Of a stretch of DNA of 64,000 nt, positions 11,700 through 22,490 are shown in pieces; the stretch's first letter is position 1; the number at the start of each line of letters is the position of its first letter. Origin of the DNA: Neopestalotiopsis rosae. Lineage: Eukaryota > Ascomycota > Sordariomycetes > Amphisphaeriales > Sporocadaceae. Below the pieces are notes generated by a model that saw nothing but the letters and a program-made list of their open reading frames with translations, was not told where the DNA came from and made no database searches. The DNA is taken from contig JALGAS010000009.1 in the NCBI GenBank assembly GCA_023078685.1, forward strand, positions 1,674,001 to 1,738,000. Direction: 5' to 3'. A program made the position numbers and the translations under genes.

Positions 11700-12470
11700 A
11701 CGTGGGCTTTTCAGCAATGTATCGCACAGCTGTCGTCCAAATCGAATAAATAGCTGACAAAGAATTGTGAAAGACCCCTGACGGAACCTCGCTGGCCGTC
11801 GTTATCGAATGTACATGCACGCTGTTTTTGAGTCATCAGCAAATATGGTGAGCTTTCAAGTATGGGAACCTCGCCAATTCCAACCAAAAAAAGATTATTG
11901 TCATCAGTAATCCGACCTTTGTTGTGGGCAAGAGCATGTGTCCCTTCTGATGACAATGGTGACCAACAGCAATTGGCAAACTTGCACAAAGTGGTTGGCT
12001 GACAATGCAGGAACGCCCCACTTGGAAGAGTACGTGGAATGGGAGGAATGCCAGAGTTATGTAAGGGATGACCGAGCCTGGCATGCAGCACAAAATAAGA
12101 TGTTTGCATCGAATAGTCAGCAACATGCTAGGTACTGGTCAGCAAGGGGAGCTGACGCAACTCCTCCTTAGCTTCTTGCTTGATCAGTGACTGAGCCGGG
12201 ATGATGTGGTTCTCGTTTGCTTCTGCTCCTTGGCTAGTGAGTGTATGGAATGGTCGTCTGACTGGTCTCTTGGATGGCTTCCTGTAAGGGATGGTCGAGG
12301 GACATAGACGAGCCCTTTTTGGCTCTAGACGCTATCGCTGGTTGGGAGCAAGAAAGCGTGCAAGCATGGCCAGGTTCCGAATACAGAATTGTACTGTACC
12401 CGGACTGGAAGACTGGAAGACTGGAGCCAGGAATGGATCGATCTTGGCGCTCAAATTCACGTCGTGCCAC
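11700..12470 (+). repeat. dispersed repeat family B, copy 1
   Basis: Aligns along its length with 21100-21915, for example the stretches around GGGCAAGAGCATGTGTCCCT and AACGCCCCACTTGGAAGAGT. Its second half also matches 12765-13092. Short open frames occur in both copies but are not conserved enough to call a gene. Confidence 0.7.
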
Positions 12471-12764
12471 AGTACAATTCTGTACTCCTGGTGGGGCCGT
12501 GTTTGTCTCTGAACACCATTTCGGCCCTTACCGCTCAAATCCAGAATCGGATGCGATGTTTCGTTGTATGGAACCATGTTGTCTCGTTCTTGTTGCGAGG
12601 TGGCACTTGAATGTGCGCTGAGGAATGCAGCAGAGAAGATCTGTTGCAACCCGAAAGCATGGCGCCGAGGCTGGCTGAATCTCAGCTCAAGATGATCGAG
12701 GCAATGATCCACGACAAATCGCTGAACGACAAACAAAGAGCGAAGAATGCGGGCTGCAGCACCC
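12471..12764. other. intergenic between family B copies
   Basis: Contains a segment (about 12470-12570) that recurs in altered form around 13265-13370 (shared GGTGG-GCC-TGTTTGTCTCTG pattern), so it is probably part of a longer tandemly duplicated unit. Confidence 0.4.
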
Positions 12765-13090
12765 GGTAATCAGCAACATGCTAGGTCTTGGTCAGTAGGG
12801 AGAGCTGACGTAATTTTTCCTTGGCTTGCTCGGTCGACACATAACTAGGTCCAGTTTCTCAAGTCCATGCATACGTACGACCAAGCAGAGACGATATCGA
12901 GGTTTTTGTTTGCTTCTCCTCCTTGGTAAGTAAGTGCATGGCGGTCGGCTGAGTAGTCAATTGGAAGGCCTTCTGTAAGGCAAGGCCCAGGAACATGGAC
13001 GAGCCCTTTCTGGCTCTAAGCGCTGTCACTGGTTGGTACTGTAGCAAGGAGTTTGCAAACATGGCTAGATTCGGAACACATAGTTGTACT

Positions 13091-13092
<2 letters not shown>
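12765..13092 (+). repeat. dispersed repeat family B, copy 2 (partial)
   Basis: Begins with ATCAGCAACATGCTAGGT as in copies 1 and 3 and continues through CATGGACGAGCCCTTTCTGG and a C/G-TGGCTAGATTC-type end, but with more substitutions and an internal insertion. It ends at the (AC)n tract. Confidence 0.65.

Positions 13093-13125
<33 letters not shown>
13093..13125. repeat. (AC)n microsatellite
   Basis: Uninterrupted AC dinucleotide run of 33 bp inside the degraded second copy of family B. Likely length-polymorphic. Confidence 0.95.
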
Positions 13126-13127
<2 letters not shown>

Positions 13128-13574
13128 TTATTACGCCCGGGCTATTCCCCTAGAGGGCAACTAACGCCTAGTAATTACATGTCCATTTCTCAAGTTCCCG
13201 TCGTTGTACTGTTTGTACCCGGACTGGAGGATTAGGGCCAGGAATGGATCGGTCTTTGCGATCAAAATCAGGTCGTGCTACAGTACTTCTGGTGGAGCCA
13301 TGTTTGTCTCTGGCCACCATTTCAGCCGTTGCTGCTCAGATCCAGAATCGTATGCGATGCTTTGCTCTATGGAGCTAGCAGAGATGTCGATTATACTTCG
13401 ACTGAAACGGGAAACGTCATTGGCATAGTATCGATAAAAGGGTATAGCGCCACAGTGGCCTAGTGAGGCATGAAATTGCTTGATGGAAGAAACTTTACCA
13501 CAAGTCCGTGGTCCAATGATTAGTCGCAGTATGCATGTATACTGCAGCACATTCATTCCAGGCTCTAGGCTCTG

Positions 13575-13850
13575 AGGCTATGCTCAATAGTCTATAGACG
13601 CTGGAATACTGTTCTGTGGCTCGGATACTCCTCTGTGCTGAGATATCCTTCTGGGATACCCTTTTGTCCTACAGACGACAAGGGTTCTCTTTCGGAATTG
13701 TATGAATGTCGTGGAGCTCATCTGGCTTTCGTAGCTTAGCGTAACAAACTGTCGGGACATGACCATTGCAACAAGAGGGCAACATAAGCGACAATGGTGG
13801 ACGGATCCCATGCCTCCATGACACTTCCAGCACCGGCTGAAGAACTTTCA
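13575..13850 (+). repeat. dispersed repeat family C, copy 1
   Basis: Starts with several degenerate ~13-bp units of the form GGATAC(T)CTTCTGTGCTG, then a constant part beginning ACAAGGGTTCTCTTTCGGAA and ending near ACTTCCAGCACCGGCTGAAG. The same order of parts recurs at 57185-57475, and inverted at 39735-39990. Non-coding. Confidence 0.7.
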
Positions 13851-14479
13851 CTTATGTAACGTTCTCTCTCGGATGAAACAGAACATGTATGTCTACTACA
13901 TATGTATGTCATATCGATCATACACGCTGAAAACACTTTAACAAAGAATCATATGGGTTTAAGACTCACATGTGCGCAGCTGCCACCACGATATAGATAC
14001 GCTTTGGAATTTTCTATATGGGACTCCCGGGCTAGTCTTTTGGATCCTGGTGTCATCAAGGTACTCGATGCATCGCCAACAGACAAATACGATATCTTTA
14101 CTGAAATACCCGGGTCATGAGTCATGTCGCCAGGATCGGGCGATGAACAGATAGGTACTTGGCTGTTGCCAATGCCTAGAAAGTCTCCTTACGAGGTTCC
14201 TCGCTGACAGCTGAGCCAGGACATGTCCAGGACTACCACCATGGAACAAGATATTGGACCAAGTGCAGACAAACAAAAGAACACAAAAGTACCAAACATG
14301 TATGCACCAACATGTACGCGACCATGGCTGTCTGAATCTAGTGCATGTGAGGGGCAAAGTCCAGATGTTCAACGACCGATGCGGGCATGGACATATGACG
14401 AAGTGTTTTCGTCTTCTGTCAAGTGCACTTTCCAAAAGAATGAACTTTGCACATCGCTGCCCCTATCTAGTGTAGCAGA
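13851..14479. other. intergenic, no supported gene
   Basis: No recognisable coding content. Nothing structured beyond ordinary AT-rich DNA. Confidence 0.4.
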
Positions 14480-14720
14480 TCATAAGTCCCCTCCCAATCG
14501 AAAGCAATCACCAGTGCAGCGGAATACGGTTATAAGGCCCACATCGGCCAGACCAGCTCCGTTGCTATTGCTACTCTTGCTTGCAGGCACCGTAGACTCC
14601 ACAGTCCACGCCCGGAAAGCCGGAGCTAAGACCCACCATATCTTTGGTTTACGAGCGTTTGATCCACCCGCCAATACATGTTTGCTCTTCTCCAAGGGTG
14701 CATGACCAAAATTATATGGT
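14480..14720 (-). pseudogene. relic related to the IR1 small secreted protein gene
   Basis: The minus strand reads GGSNARKPKIWWVLAPAFRAW and later GLADVGLITVFRC. This aligns with the second part of the small-protein gene found in each IR1 arm (SNCGPKTRKPKA, stop, GTLAPALRMKTLESSV). The part encoding the signal peptide is absent. It tells which frame is ancestral in the IR1 copies. Confidence 0.5.
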
Positions 14721-14774
14721 TGATCAAGAGCTGGTGGGATGAAGCCTGTACCATGTGATCCGATCAATGTATGT

Positions 14775-15800
14775 AACACCTCCATACCAGGCAGCAAACA
14801 CACAGAAGTTCCCTGCAGTCTGTTTCTGCATCTTACAGCCTAGTCGACAGCCTAGTGTGGCCATCCATTTGGTCTAGCAAACCGTCAAGGTGATGTTGGA
14901 TCTGCCACCCGCCGTCGTTGTTTATGTCCTTTCTATATCTACGAAGTTGGAAAAGATGACAGAATTACCTTTGTGTGCACGATCCATATTTGGAGGATAT
15001 GCCTAGTTCTGAGTCGGGATATGGGGAGCGTTTAGACGGATATAGAAACGTATATTTGGCTCGATACTGATTCCCTGCTCAGTACACAGTGCCTATTCTT
15101 GATCTGCCATCAAGGTCTGCCAAATCATGTTTTGGAGCAAGCTGAACACCAACAGTTTGTTTCGAGAAGATTCCGTTTCTGAATGCTGAGATGGGACCTA
15201 AAAAGGGGAGCTTATCACCGTTCCCCAGCCGGATGTCTCTACACCGAAACCCAGGCGCCGATAGTCACCTTAATGCAGTTTGGTCCAACTCCGGAATACG
15301 AGCTTGACTACTTGTTCATCTCAAAGCAGCCCTGTGGGACCTATGCAAACTTCTTGTCATGTTTGCCACGTTGCAAATAAATAGTGAGTGATGCGCCAAC
15401 TACAACCATCGGCATTTCTTTCCTTGTTAATACCTGCTCGTAACTCCATCGTTAGCTTCCGAAAGGTGTGCACAGTATCGAATCATCATATCTCTCTCGG
15501 TTGACTAAGGAACATGGCAATACCGTCATCTCAACGACCTCGAGTCGGTCCCAATGCTCATGCTCGAAGATTTCAACGGCTTCCTAATGTACGTGCTGCA
15601 CTCCTTGGGCAGGACTCGTGAGTATCACGGCTGCTTCCGCAGGTGATCGGCCAAGACATCGACTACCGTGCCCGCCAGCATGCAATCCAGTGCGCAGGAT
15701 TTGGTAGAGCCGCGCCAGGAGGTTGCCAACAGCCAGGATCAGCGAGGAACATATTTACCAGTGACAGGATTGTCGCATCTGTATGTCAGCAAGGTCTCCT
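14775..15800 (+). repeat. dispersed repeat family A, copy 3
   Basis: The longest copy at the 5' side: it includes the block shared with copy 2, the common upstream region and a coding start at 15514 (MAIPSSQRPRVGPNAHARRF). The reading frame of the family protein is interrupted after ~35 codons and resumes in another frame as MPASMQSSAQDL, and reaches LSHLYV before a GTATGT donor. Hence a decayed coding copy. Confidence 0.7.
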
Positions 15801-16819
15801 ACTGTCCCATCTATATGAGCACTAGGTCTCTGCCGCGGCACTCGATGATCCTTCAGGAAAATACTTTTTGCAACTCCCGTAGCTGTACCCTCGGCAGGCT
15901 TGACCCAAGTTTAAGCTGCACCGGCTATCTACTGGTGGGACTGGCGCCTAAGGCTGCTACACTACTCTTCCCTTTTTTCTTTTCTTTCTTCCCAACTGCT
16001 CTTTCTTAACTCGTCTCGCAGAGACTGAGGGCTTTTTGTCATCGTCTCTGCTGTTATGAGTCGCCTCATCGAAAGGACTTCCGTGGGGTAGAAGTCAGGC
16101 GATCTGTGCCTGTGACCACCATGGGGACTGGGTAGTGGCACTCCTGTTCGAACATGTCAGCTGTCAGTGCTCATATCCGCAACATCTGTGACGTACAATA
16201 TCGTCTTTCAATAAAGGAGTAACATCCTCGCTTGATCGATACAGAAATTCTTTGCCTCTCGACGGCACGGATATGGAGATAAATACCCTTGCTCCGTATT
16301 AAGCGTGAATTGCATTCCCGATATTCGTCAAAGTTTGCCATCTCTTAGCGAGGTTGGCGTTACTCCTATCTCTTTTCTTGGGTGTACCTGGTTCAGCAGC
16401 TTCCATGATTGGGTTTGTGGCGGGTAAAGCGGCTGTGTTTCAAAATGCTAGAAAGCTAACGATTTGTGAGAATACGTAGTTACCATATCAAACAATTGTA
16501 TTCCAAAGAGGAAGCAAGGAAAAATATAAGCACTCACTCAAGCATAAATCCCTGACTACTACTGTAATTCCTTGCGAGAACGAGAGTTGCTTTCTGCACT
16601 TCTGTACATAAAGCCAGCCGCCAGCGAAGGGCTTGTATTGCCGCGATATGCAAGTAGAATGCGCTCACTGCAGCAGAGCCGAAACGTGAAGGCAGAATCT
16701 GTGCTCGCTCAGTTCTCAACAGGCAGAGATGGGGGAAGAATCTTCTCGAATCAGAATTGACATTTTAGATGTACATAGTGCCTTGCTTGTTGTTTTTTCC
16801 GAGCAGCGAAACTCCAGCA
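15801..16819. other. intergenic, no supported gene
   Basis: A pyrimidine-rich tract is at about 15968-16010. No domain or RNA gene recognised. Confidence 0.4.
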
Positions 16820-17130
16820 GCATGCAAATGGGAATGGTTTCACAGGGTCGCGGTCGTGCAAGGGGTAGACTTGAGTCACTAGACTAAGCCGTAGATCCAT
16901 TCTAGGCACTCTTCGGTTCGTCGCTTCATTGCGTCATACTTGTTTGCAGTCTGACATGAGGAATGGGTTTGCCACTGAGAAGTGCTGGAATTGCATCCTG
17001 CCGCTTCGGGTTTACGTATATCTGAAAGGGATGTTCGATCTAGCGTCATAAATGGAGCATCTGTGCTTAGGAGCAAAGAGACATACAAGCATGCATGTCT
17101 AGAATGTTTGCATTTTGACGACTGGAGTAG
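16820..17130 (-). repeat. dispersed repeat D, copy 1
   Basis: Read on the minus strand, this matches 52130-52460, e.g. around CAGACTGCAAACAAGTATGA and the segment with GACTCAAGTCTACCCCTTGC. A short peptide frame, QTANKYDAMKRRTEECLEW, is partly preserved in both copies. This copy flanks IR1; the other lies in the spacer of IR2. Confidence 0.65.
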
Positions 17131-17152
17131 GCGAAGAATATCCCCAAAAAGA

Positions 17153-17284
17153 CATTCCAGAAGGGTATTTCAGAAGGGTATTTCAGAAGGGTATTTCAGA
17201 AGGGTATTTCAGAAGGGTATTTCAGAAGGGTATTTCAGAAGGGTATTTCAGAAGGGTATTTCAGAAGGGTATCTCAGAAGAGTG
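17153..17284 (+). repeat. 13-bp variable tandem array (family C, copy 2)
   Basis: Nine near-perfect tandem units of AGAAGGGTATTTC, followed by degenerate units. Because 13 is not a multiple of 3 and no phase makes a stop, several plus-strand frames stay open through the array, which explains repetitive pseudo-proteins here. The matching place at the far end of IR1 (about 25170-25195) has only one or two units, so the array expanded or contracted after duplication. Confidence 0.9.
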
Positions 17285-17699
17285 TCCCAGCACAGAACAG
17301 TATCTAAGGCATAGAAGAGTATCCAAGACACAAAAGGGTATCCCGGTGTCTATACGAATTATCGAGCACAGCCTCAGAACCTAGAGCCTGGAATGAATGT
17401 GCTGCAGTGTTTCGAAGGCCTATGAGGTCCCAGTATCGATAAGCAGGGGGCCGATATGGCTACGTTCTCTGTATCACGATCTATAATTTCGGCGCTAGGT
17501 TGCCAGATATCGAAGGCACACAACCATGAGGAGTGACGAAAAACAATTCGGGCAAGAGTCATGAACTGTGGATCAAATCTCCGGCTTCCGGACGTAGTCC
17601 GTGGGTTCTGTTGTGCATTACTTTGAACGATTCTCAAACGTCTTGTCAGCATTGTCTACCTCCTGGGTGCAGTACTACACACGCGTATGGACCCGATAG

Positions 17700-18192
17700 A
17701 AAACAATACACTATCGGCATACGGTAATAAGACCCACATTGGCCAGGTCATAGCTCCCTTGCTCAGGCTCTTTGCTGGACGCAAATGCACAAACACTGAG
17801 GACTCCAAGGTTTTCATCCGCAATGCCGGAGCTAAGGTCCCTCATGCCTTCGGCTTGCGGGTTTTCGGTCCACAATTTGAGTCCAGCAGCTATGGGTGAG
17901 GTACGCTGCTGGGGTTCAAGGGTCCTACAAGTAGTTCTAGCTCGCAAACAAGTACGTAATATGCTTCCTCACCACTATTGGTAAGATAGATGCCATTGCA
18001 CAGATAAATGATGTCATAGCTCATCGGGATTATCCATGCTAGATCATCGGGGAGAAACAGATCAGAGGGAACACTTGGTATCTTATCAGGTGGGAGGCGA
18101 CATTGGAGCCTCAGGAAAGTGTGAGCTTGGCCGCAGTCAAAGCTTGGCAGGAGGAGAAGGACGAAGAGGAAAGTCGGTTGCGTGTACGTCAT
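17700..18192 (-). pseudogene. decayed small secreted protein gene, left IR1 copy
   Basis: Minus strand. It starts MTYTQPTFLFVLLLLPSF, a good signal peptide, and continues ~80 residues to GEEAYY at a GTACTTG donor. After a possible intron the frame reads LLDSNCGPKTRKPKA and then stops at TGA, where the relic at 14.5 kb has tryptophan. The same text is present in the right arm. Possibly a former secreted (effector-like) protein; function unknown. It lies about 250 bp downstream of, and on the same strand as, the nuclease-like gene. Confidence 0.45.
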
Positions 18193-18446
18193 GTGCAGTC
18201 AAGGAAAAAGAGAAAGCAGCGGTGACTGTCCGAAGTCGCATTGTTCTTAGCGGATGGCTGTCGTCTCCGCTCATTCAACAATAGTCAGAATTGAAGATGT
18301 GCAACCGACGTCGAATGGTATTGCTACAATTCGACAGAGGTGACGAATAGATGATGCTACATATAAACAAGTTCCAAGATCAGAATATTTACACTGCAGA
18401 CAAACACATGAAGACAAGAAAACGTCTTCTTTATTTTGCGAAACTC

Positions 18447-19963
18447 TCACGCTTTCTTGACTGGGCTCCGCCGCCTCTTGGAAGGAGGCGCTTGTTTGGA
18501 GAATGATGTAGCCGGAGATTCCATTTCGCCAGCTGCTAGCGACTGGTTATCTTCATCCGCAAATACCGACGCTGAGTCGGCCTCCGACCGCCCCAGACTT
18601 TCCAGGTGCTGGGAGAGGCCGGTTGACTCAGACAGCGCCGGAACTTCGAAGTTCAACTCTGATGGCAAGTCATCGATGGCTGAGCAGACCTTCTTGAAAT
18701 GTTTAGGCATCCAGGTATCGTAAATGTTTTTGGTGAAACGATATGCGGTCCACTTTTCTTTTCCATCGAGGGCTGTGAAAGAGAATTCATGGATTGGATG
18801 GCGGTAATACTTGGTATCTTTGCCCTCGATCACCGGATAATAGCCGTAAATTCGCACCGAACGGTGGTCGTGCGAGATGGAGAAGGAAAGTATCTGTCGA
18901 TTGACTTCATCTTCCCGTTTCACAAGACGAAAGAGCTCGACGATGCCCCGTGCCGCTAACGTCATGCTATGGGTGTTCTGGCGGTCTGCAATATCCAACG
19001 CGGCGGCGCCGCACTTCACCTCACAAGCGAGGAACGGGAAGTACATATAGAACGTGGCCATGAAGAAAGACAGGTCACCACCCAGAAACTCGCCAATAAA
19101 TGGCGATAGCTTGTCGTGTTGTTCGTTGGTGAAAGCCTCTCGCTGAAACCCGACCGAATAGTCTGGCTGCGGACGTGTCCCAGTCAGGGGAATCGAGTTG
19201 TTCCATCCTTCGTTAACACTTTCCACGAGGTCTTCGAGATGCGTAGCACCCATCGTAGCAAGGCTTTCGGCTGAAGGGACGATCAACCGAGAGATATCCT
19301 GGATCACTCGGGCTTCGTTTCTATTATGGATCTTCTGACATGTTGACTCGAAGCGGTCATCGTGAAAGAGTGAGTTTTCGGGGACCGCTTGATGTGTCTC
19401 GAGTAGACTCTTGCAGAGTGTCTTGCTCTCGGTTGTAATATCTGATTTCGATTTGCCCATGAAGACCCCTTTGGTCGCAAGTAAGGTCTCGTAGCGGGAG
19501 TCTCGATACGGCGCACTCTTCTCCTCTCTCGGTCTTTGGTCGCTGGGTGTCGCAGACGATGCAGAATCTGACCGTTTGCGTCGCAGTGAGGACGTCGATC
19601 TTTTACGGGCCAGCGCATGCTCCATATCGGCCTTGAGGTATCCACGCGGCCAGTGCCCTTCTTGAATCCAATAGTAGATCGGGCTATTCGCTACTTCGCT
19701 GGGTTTGTCGTCGATAGAAGATTTCGGTCTGCGCGCTCGCTTGAGAGTGGGCTGAGACGTGGAGTCGTTCTCTTCGATAGGTCGCTTTCGATGGTTGTGT
19801 TGGATAACAGGTTCTCGCGATGATTGAGGTATGTCCCGCCGTTGACGCTTGCGCGTTTGGTCTGATGATTGTTAGTTATGCCATAAGGCGCTTCGTGAGA
19901 CATACCTTGTTCCTGAGAAGTATAAGCCCGTTTTGCAGCTCGTTGAGATCGAGTTTCGGCCAT
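18447..19963 (-). CDS. PD-(D/E)XK nuclease-like protein (probably DUF7924), left IR1 copy
   Basis: Minus strand, two exons: 19963-19906 and 19861-18447, with a 44-bp intron (GTATGT to CATCAG) fitting both copies; 490 residues. The N-terminus is strongly basic (KRQRR, KRARRPK) and the C-terminus ends KRRRSPVKKA, suggesting nuclear localisation. The core shows PDYSVGF and then, about 46 residues on, FLACEVKCGAAALDIADRQN, fitting a PD-(D/E)XK arrangement. The family name DUF7924 is from memory. The ATG at 19963 has good context (CACCATGG). Residues ~141-289 differ strongly from the right copy, while the C-terminal ~200 residues are identical. No stop or frameshift. Role unknown; possible conflict or defence role is inference. 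Confidence 0.8.
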
Positions 19964-20310
19964 GGTGGTGAGTAGGTGAGGGAAGGTGGAAAACAACTAT
20001 TTAAATGACGGTCGCTCGTTGAAAGCTACTAGTAGCAAATAGACCCAATCCACTGCACTAATCCACGGTGGCCCGCCATTACGCGCGCGCTTCCTTGCAC
20101 AGGCAGACGCTGGAGACGCTGTGGGGAAAGATGGCTAAGCCTTGAGGTCACCCCACGTCCCTACTGCACCACCACTACTCACCCACATAGTAACGTCACG
20201 GACTGGACGGGACCCAGTCCCTAGACCCAATACACTTCGAAGCTTGAATGTTTACCAGCTCAGTCAGCATCACCCGTCGGCGCATCACTAACATTAATGC
20301 ACGAATGGTT

Positions 20311-21099
20311 TCGAGAAGACCCGGCATCGCTTCTACTTGATATCAACTTGTTTTACGCTCGTTCGCTACTGGGACTGTTCTAGCCGCCGGAGGTAAGAAC
20401 GACCGTCGCACCAACTGCTGACATGCACAACAGCGACAACTTCTGACAGCCAAGAAACTTCTTGCCTTCCTGAACGTCAGATGCTTCGCTCTTAAGAATT
20501 TCCGTTGTTAATGGGCGTAAAGGTCAGTGAGGCGCACGCACCGAGGCAAACTTGAGTACGATCACCAGCTCGGTAGAATACACAGACAATTTGGCCCTAT
20601 TTGGCAGCAGTCTACTCATCCCGCCTACAATCGATCCGGACTGGCACTATGCAGCAGCCCCACAAGCGCAGTGGTAGCCAATGCCCTATCCCGCGATATC
20701 CGACAATGATTGCGATTGCGACGCGCGCTGAAACCAATTTCATAGTGATCCTGTCCTTTTTGGTCGCTAAGATAAAGTCGCAGGCATCGTCCTGTGATCG
20801 AGCTCCACGAAAGCATCTGCAGATACGAGGTGGTTCAATGTTGCACTTCACGAGTGAGGTCACCGATACCCGGCTTGGACAGGCGCATATTCGAGCCGGT
20901 ATCGCATCTGTCGCTGCGTTGCTCCGCAAGGACTTGCAATATTGATTAGCTCGGTATTCCCCCGGTCTGGAGTTTACCCTGGTTGTGGATGCCGAATTCA
21001 GGATGAGGAAAACTTCATCACTCTAGCCTAGCAACCAACGCCGGGGATTCGACCTTAGCTTAGTACAATTTCCAAGATGTGACAAAATCTTCTGTAGCT
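20311..21099. other. IR1 spacer, proximal part
   Basis: Lies between the two divergent genes. No gene recognised; short frames near 20600-20945 lack any known feature. Confidence 0.4.
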
Positions 21100-21915
21100 C
21101 TAAGGTGTTTCGGTGTTCGTGCTGCGTGGGCCTTTTCGGCAGTGCATCGCACAGCTGATCGTCCGAGTTGAGCAATTGGCAGACATGGAAATGTGAAGGA
21201 CCCCTCATTGGGCCTCGCTAGTCGTTGTTGCCGATTGTGCATGCACGCTGTGTTCAAGTCATCAAGCAAAAATGGAGACCTTTCAAGCGTGGGAATCTTG
21301 CCAATTCAAAGAGTACAATCTTTGTCATCAGTAATCCGACGTTTGCGGTGGGCAAGAGCATGTGTCCCTTCTGATGACAATGGTGATCCATAGCAATTGA
21401 CAAACTTACACAAAGCGGTTTGGCTGACAGTGCAGGAACGCCCCACTTGGAAGAGTATAGCAAAAGAGCAATGCCAGAGCTATGTAAGCGACGACCGAGC
21501 TTGGCATGCAGTACAAAATGACATGTTTGCATCGAATAGTCAGCAACATGCTAGGTAATGGTCAGTAGGGAGAGCTGACGCGACTTTTCCTTAGCTTCTT
21601 GCTTGGTCGACACATGACTGCGACCAGTTTCTTCAGTCCATGCAAGTGACTGAGCAGGGATGATGTGGTTTTCGTTTGCTTCTGCTCCTTGGCTAGTGGG
21701 TGTATCGAATGGTCGGCTGACTGGTCTCTTTGATGGATTCCTGTAAGGGATGGTCGACGAACATAGACGAGCCCTTTCTGGCTCTAGACGCTGTCGCTGG
21801 TTGGGAGCAAGCATGGCCAGGTTCCGAATACAGAATTGTATCCGGACTGAAAGACTGGAAGATTGGAGTCAGGAATGGATCGATCTTTGCGCTCAAATTC
21901 AGGTCATAGCATGAA
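21100..21915 (+). repeat. dispersed repeat family B, copy 3 (inside IR1 spacer)
   Basis: Aligns with 11700-12470 with the same order of segments, including AACGCCCCACTTGGAAGAGT and GACTGGAAGA-type ends. It occupies nearly half of the IR1 spacer. Confidence 0.7.
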
Positions 21916-22490
21916 CATAGCCACAAGTCCGTACTCGTTCTATCATAGTCCTTGCCTTAAGCTGATTCGGTACTTTGGCTTACCAATGAGCGCCGAGCCG
22001 CCTCGATGGTACCTATCTGAAGACCAGTCGGGCACATTCTCGGCTCTCCCAAGAACTCCTTATCACAAGGGTTTGCACCACTACTAATTTGCTCCATAAG
22101 CGGCACTAGACAGTGATCTCAAGGAAATGGGCGGTATATTTGAAGCGGGTAAGCTTCGGATAAAGCGCTGGAGCGGGCTCTTGCATGGTTATGATCCTAG
22201 AAAAACATTCGTGCATTAATGTTGACGATGCGCCAATGGGTGATACTTGACTGAGCTTCTAAACAGTCAAGCTTCGAAGTGTATTGGGTCTAGCGACTAG
22301 GTCCCGTCCAACCCGTGACGTTATTACCTATCTTTCCCCACAGCATCTGCCTGTGCAAGGAAGCGCGCGCGTAATGGCGGGCCACCGTGGATTAGTGCAG
22401 TGGACTGGGTCTATCTGCTACTAGTAGCTTTCAACGAGCGACAGTCATTTAAATAAAATGTTTTCCACCTTCCCTCACCTACTCACCACC

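Larger units (their letters stand above)
17285..20310 (-). repeat. inverted duplication IR1, left arm (~3 kb)
   Basis: Reverse complement of 22205-25190. From 17372 to 18960 both arms appear identical: every short frame on both strands recurs unchanged. The central part of the nuclease-like gene is strongly diverged, and the 5' part and upstream region are again very similar. A GC-rich insertion of roughly 60-100 bp near 20110-20205 is present only in this arm. Confidence 0.9.

Noticed and set aside
13093..13125. (AC)n tract as a regulatory element
   Set aside because: No adjacent gene on either side; an ordinary microsatellite.
16982..17384. Repetitive open frames with RRVFQKGISEGYF-type repeats
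   Set aside because: They arise from the 13-bp tandem array being stop-free in all phases; there is no start context or conservation, so they are not called as proteins.
18036..18284. Frames on the opposite strand in both IR1 arms
   Set aside because: They are identical in both arms only because the DNA is; they lie antisense to the small secreted protein frame and show no features.
19304..19645. Overlapping minus-strand frame in the left nuclease-like gene
   Set aside because: Alternative frame of the true gene; not conserved in the right copy.
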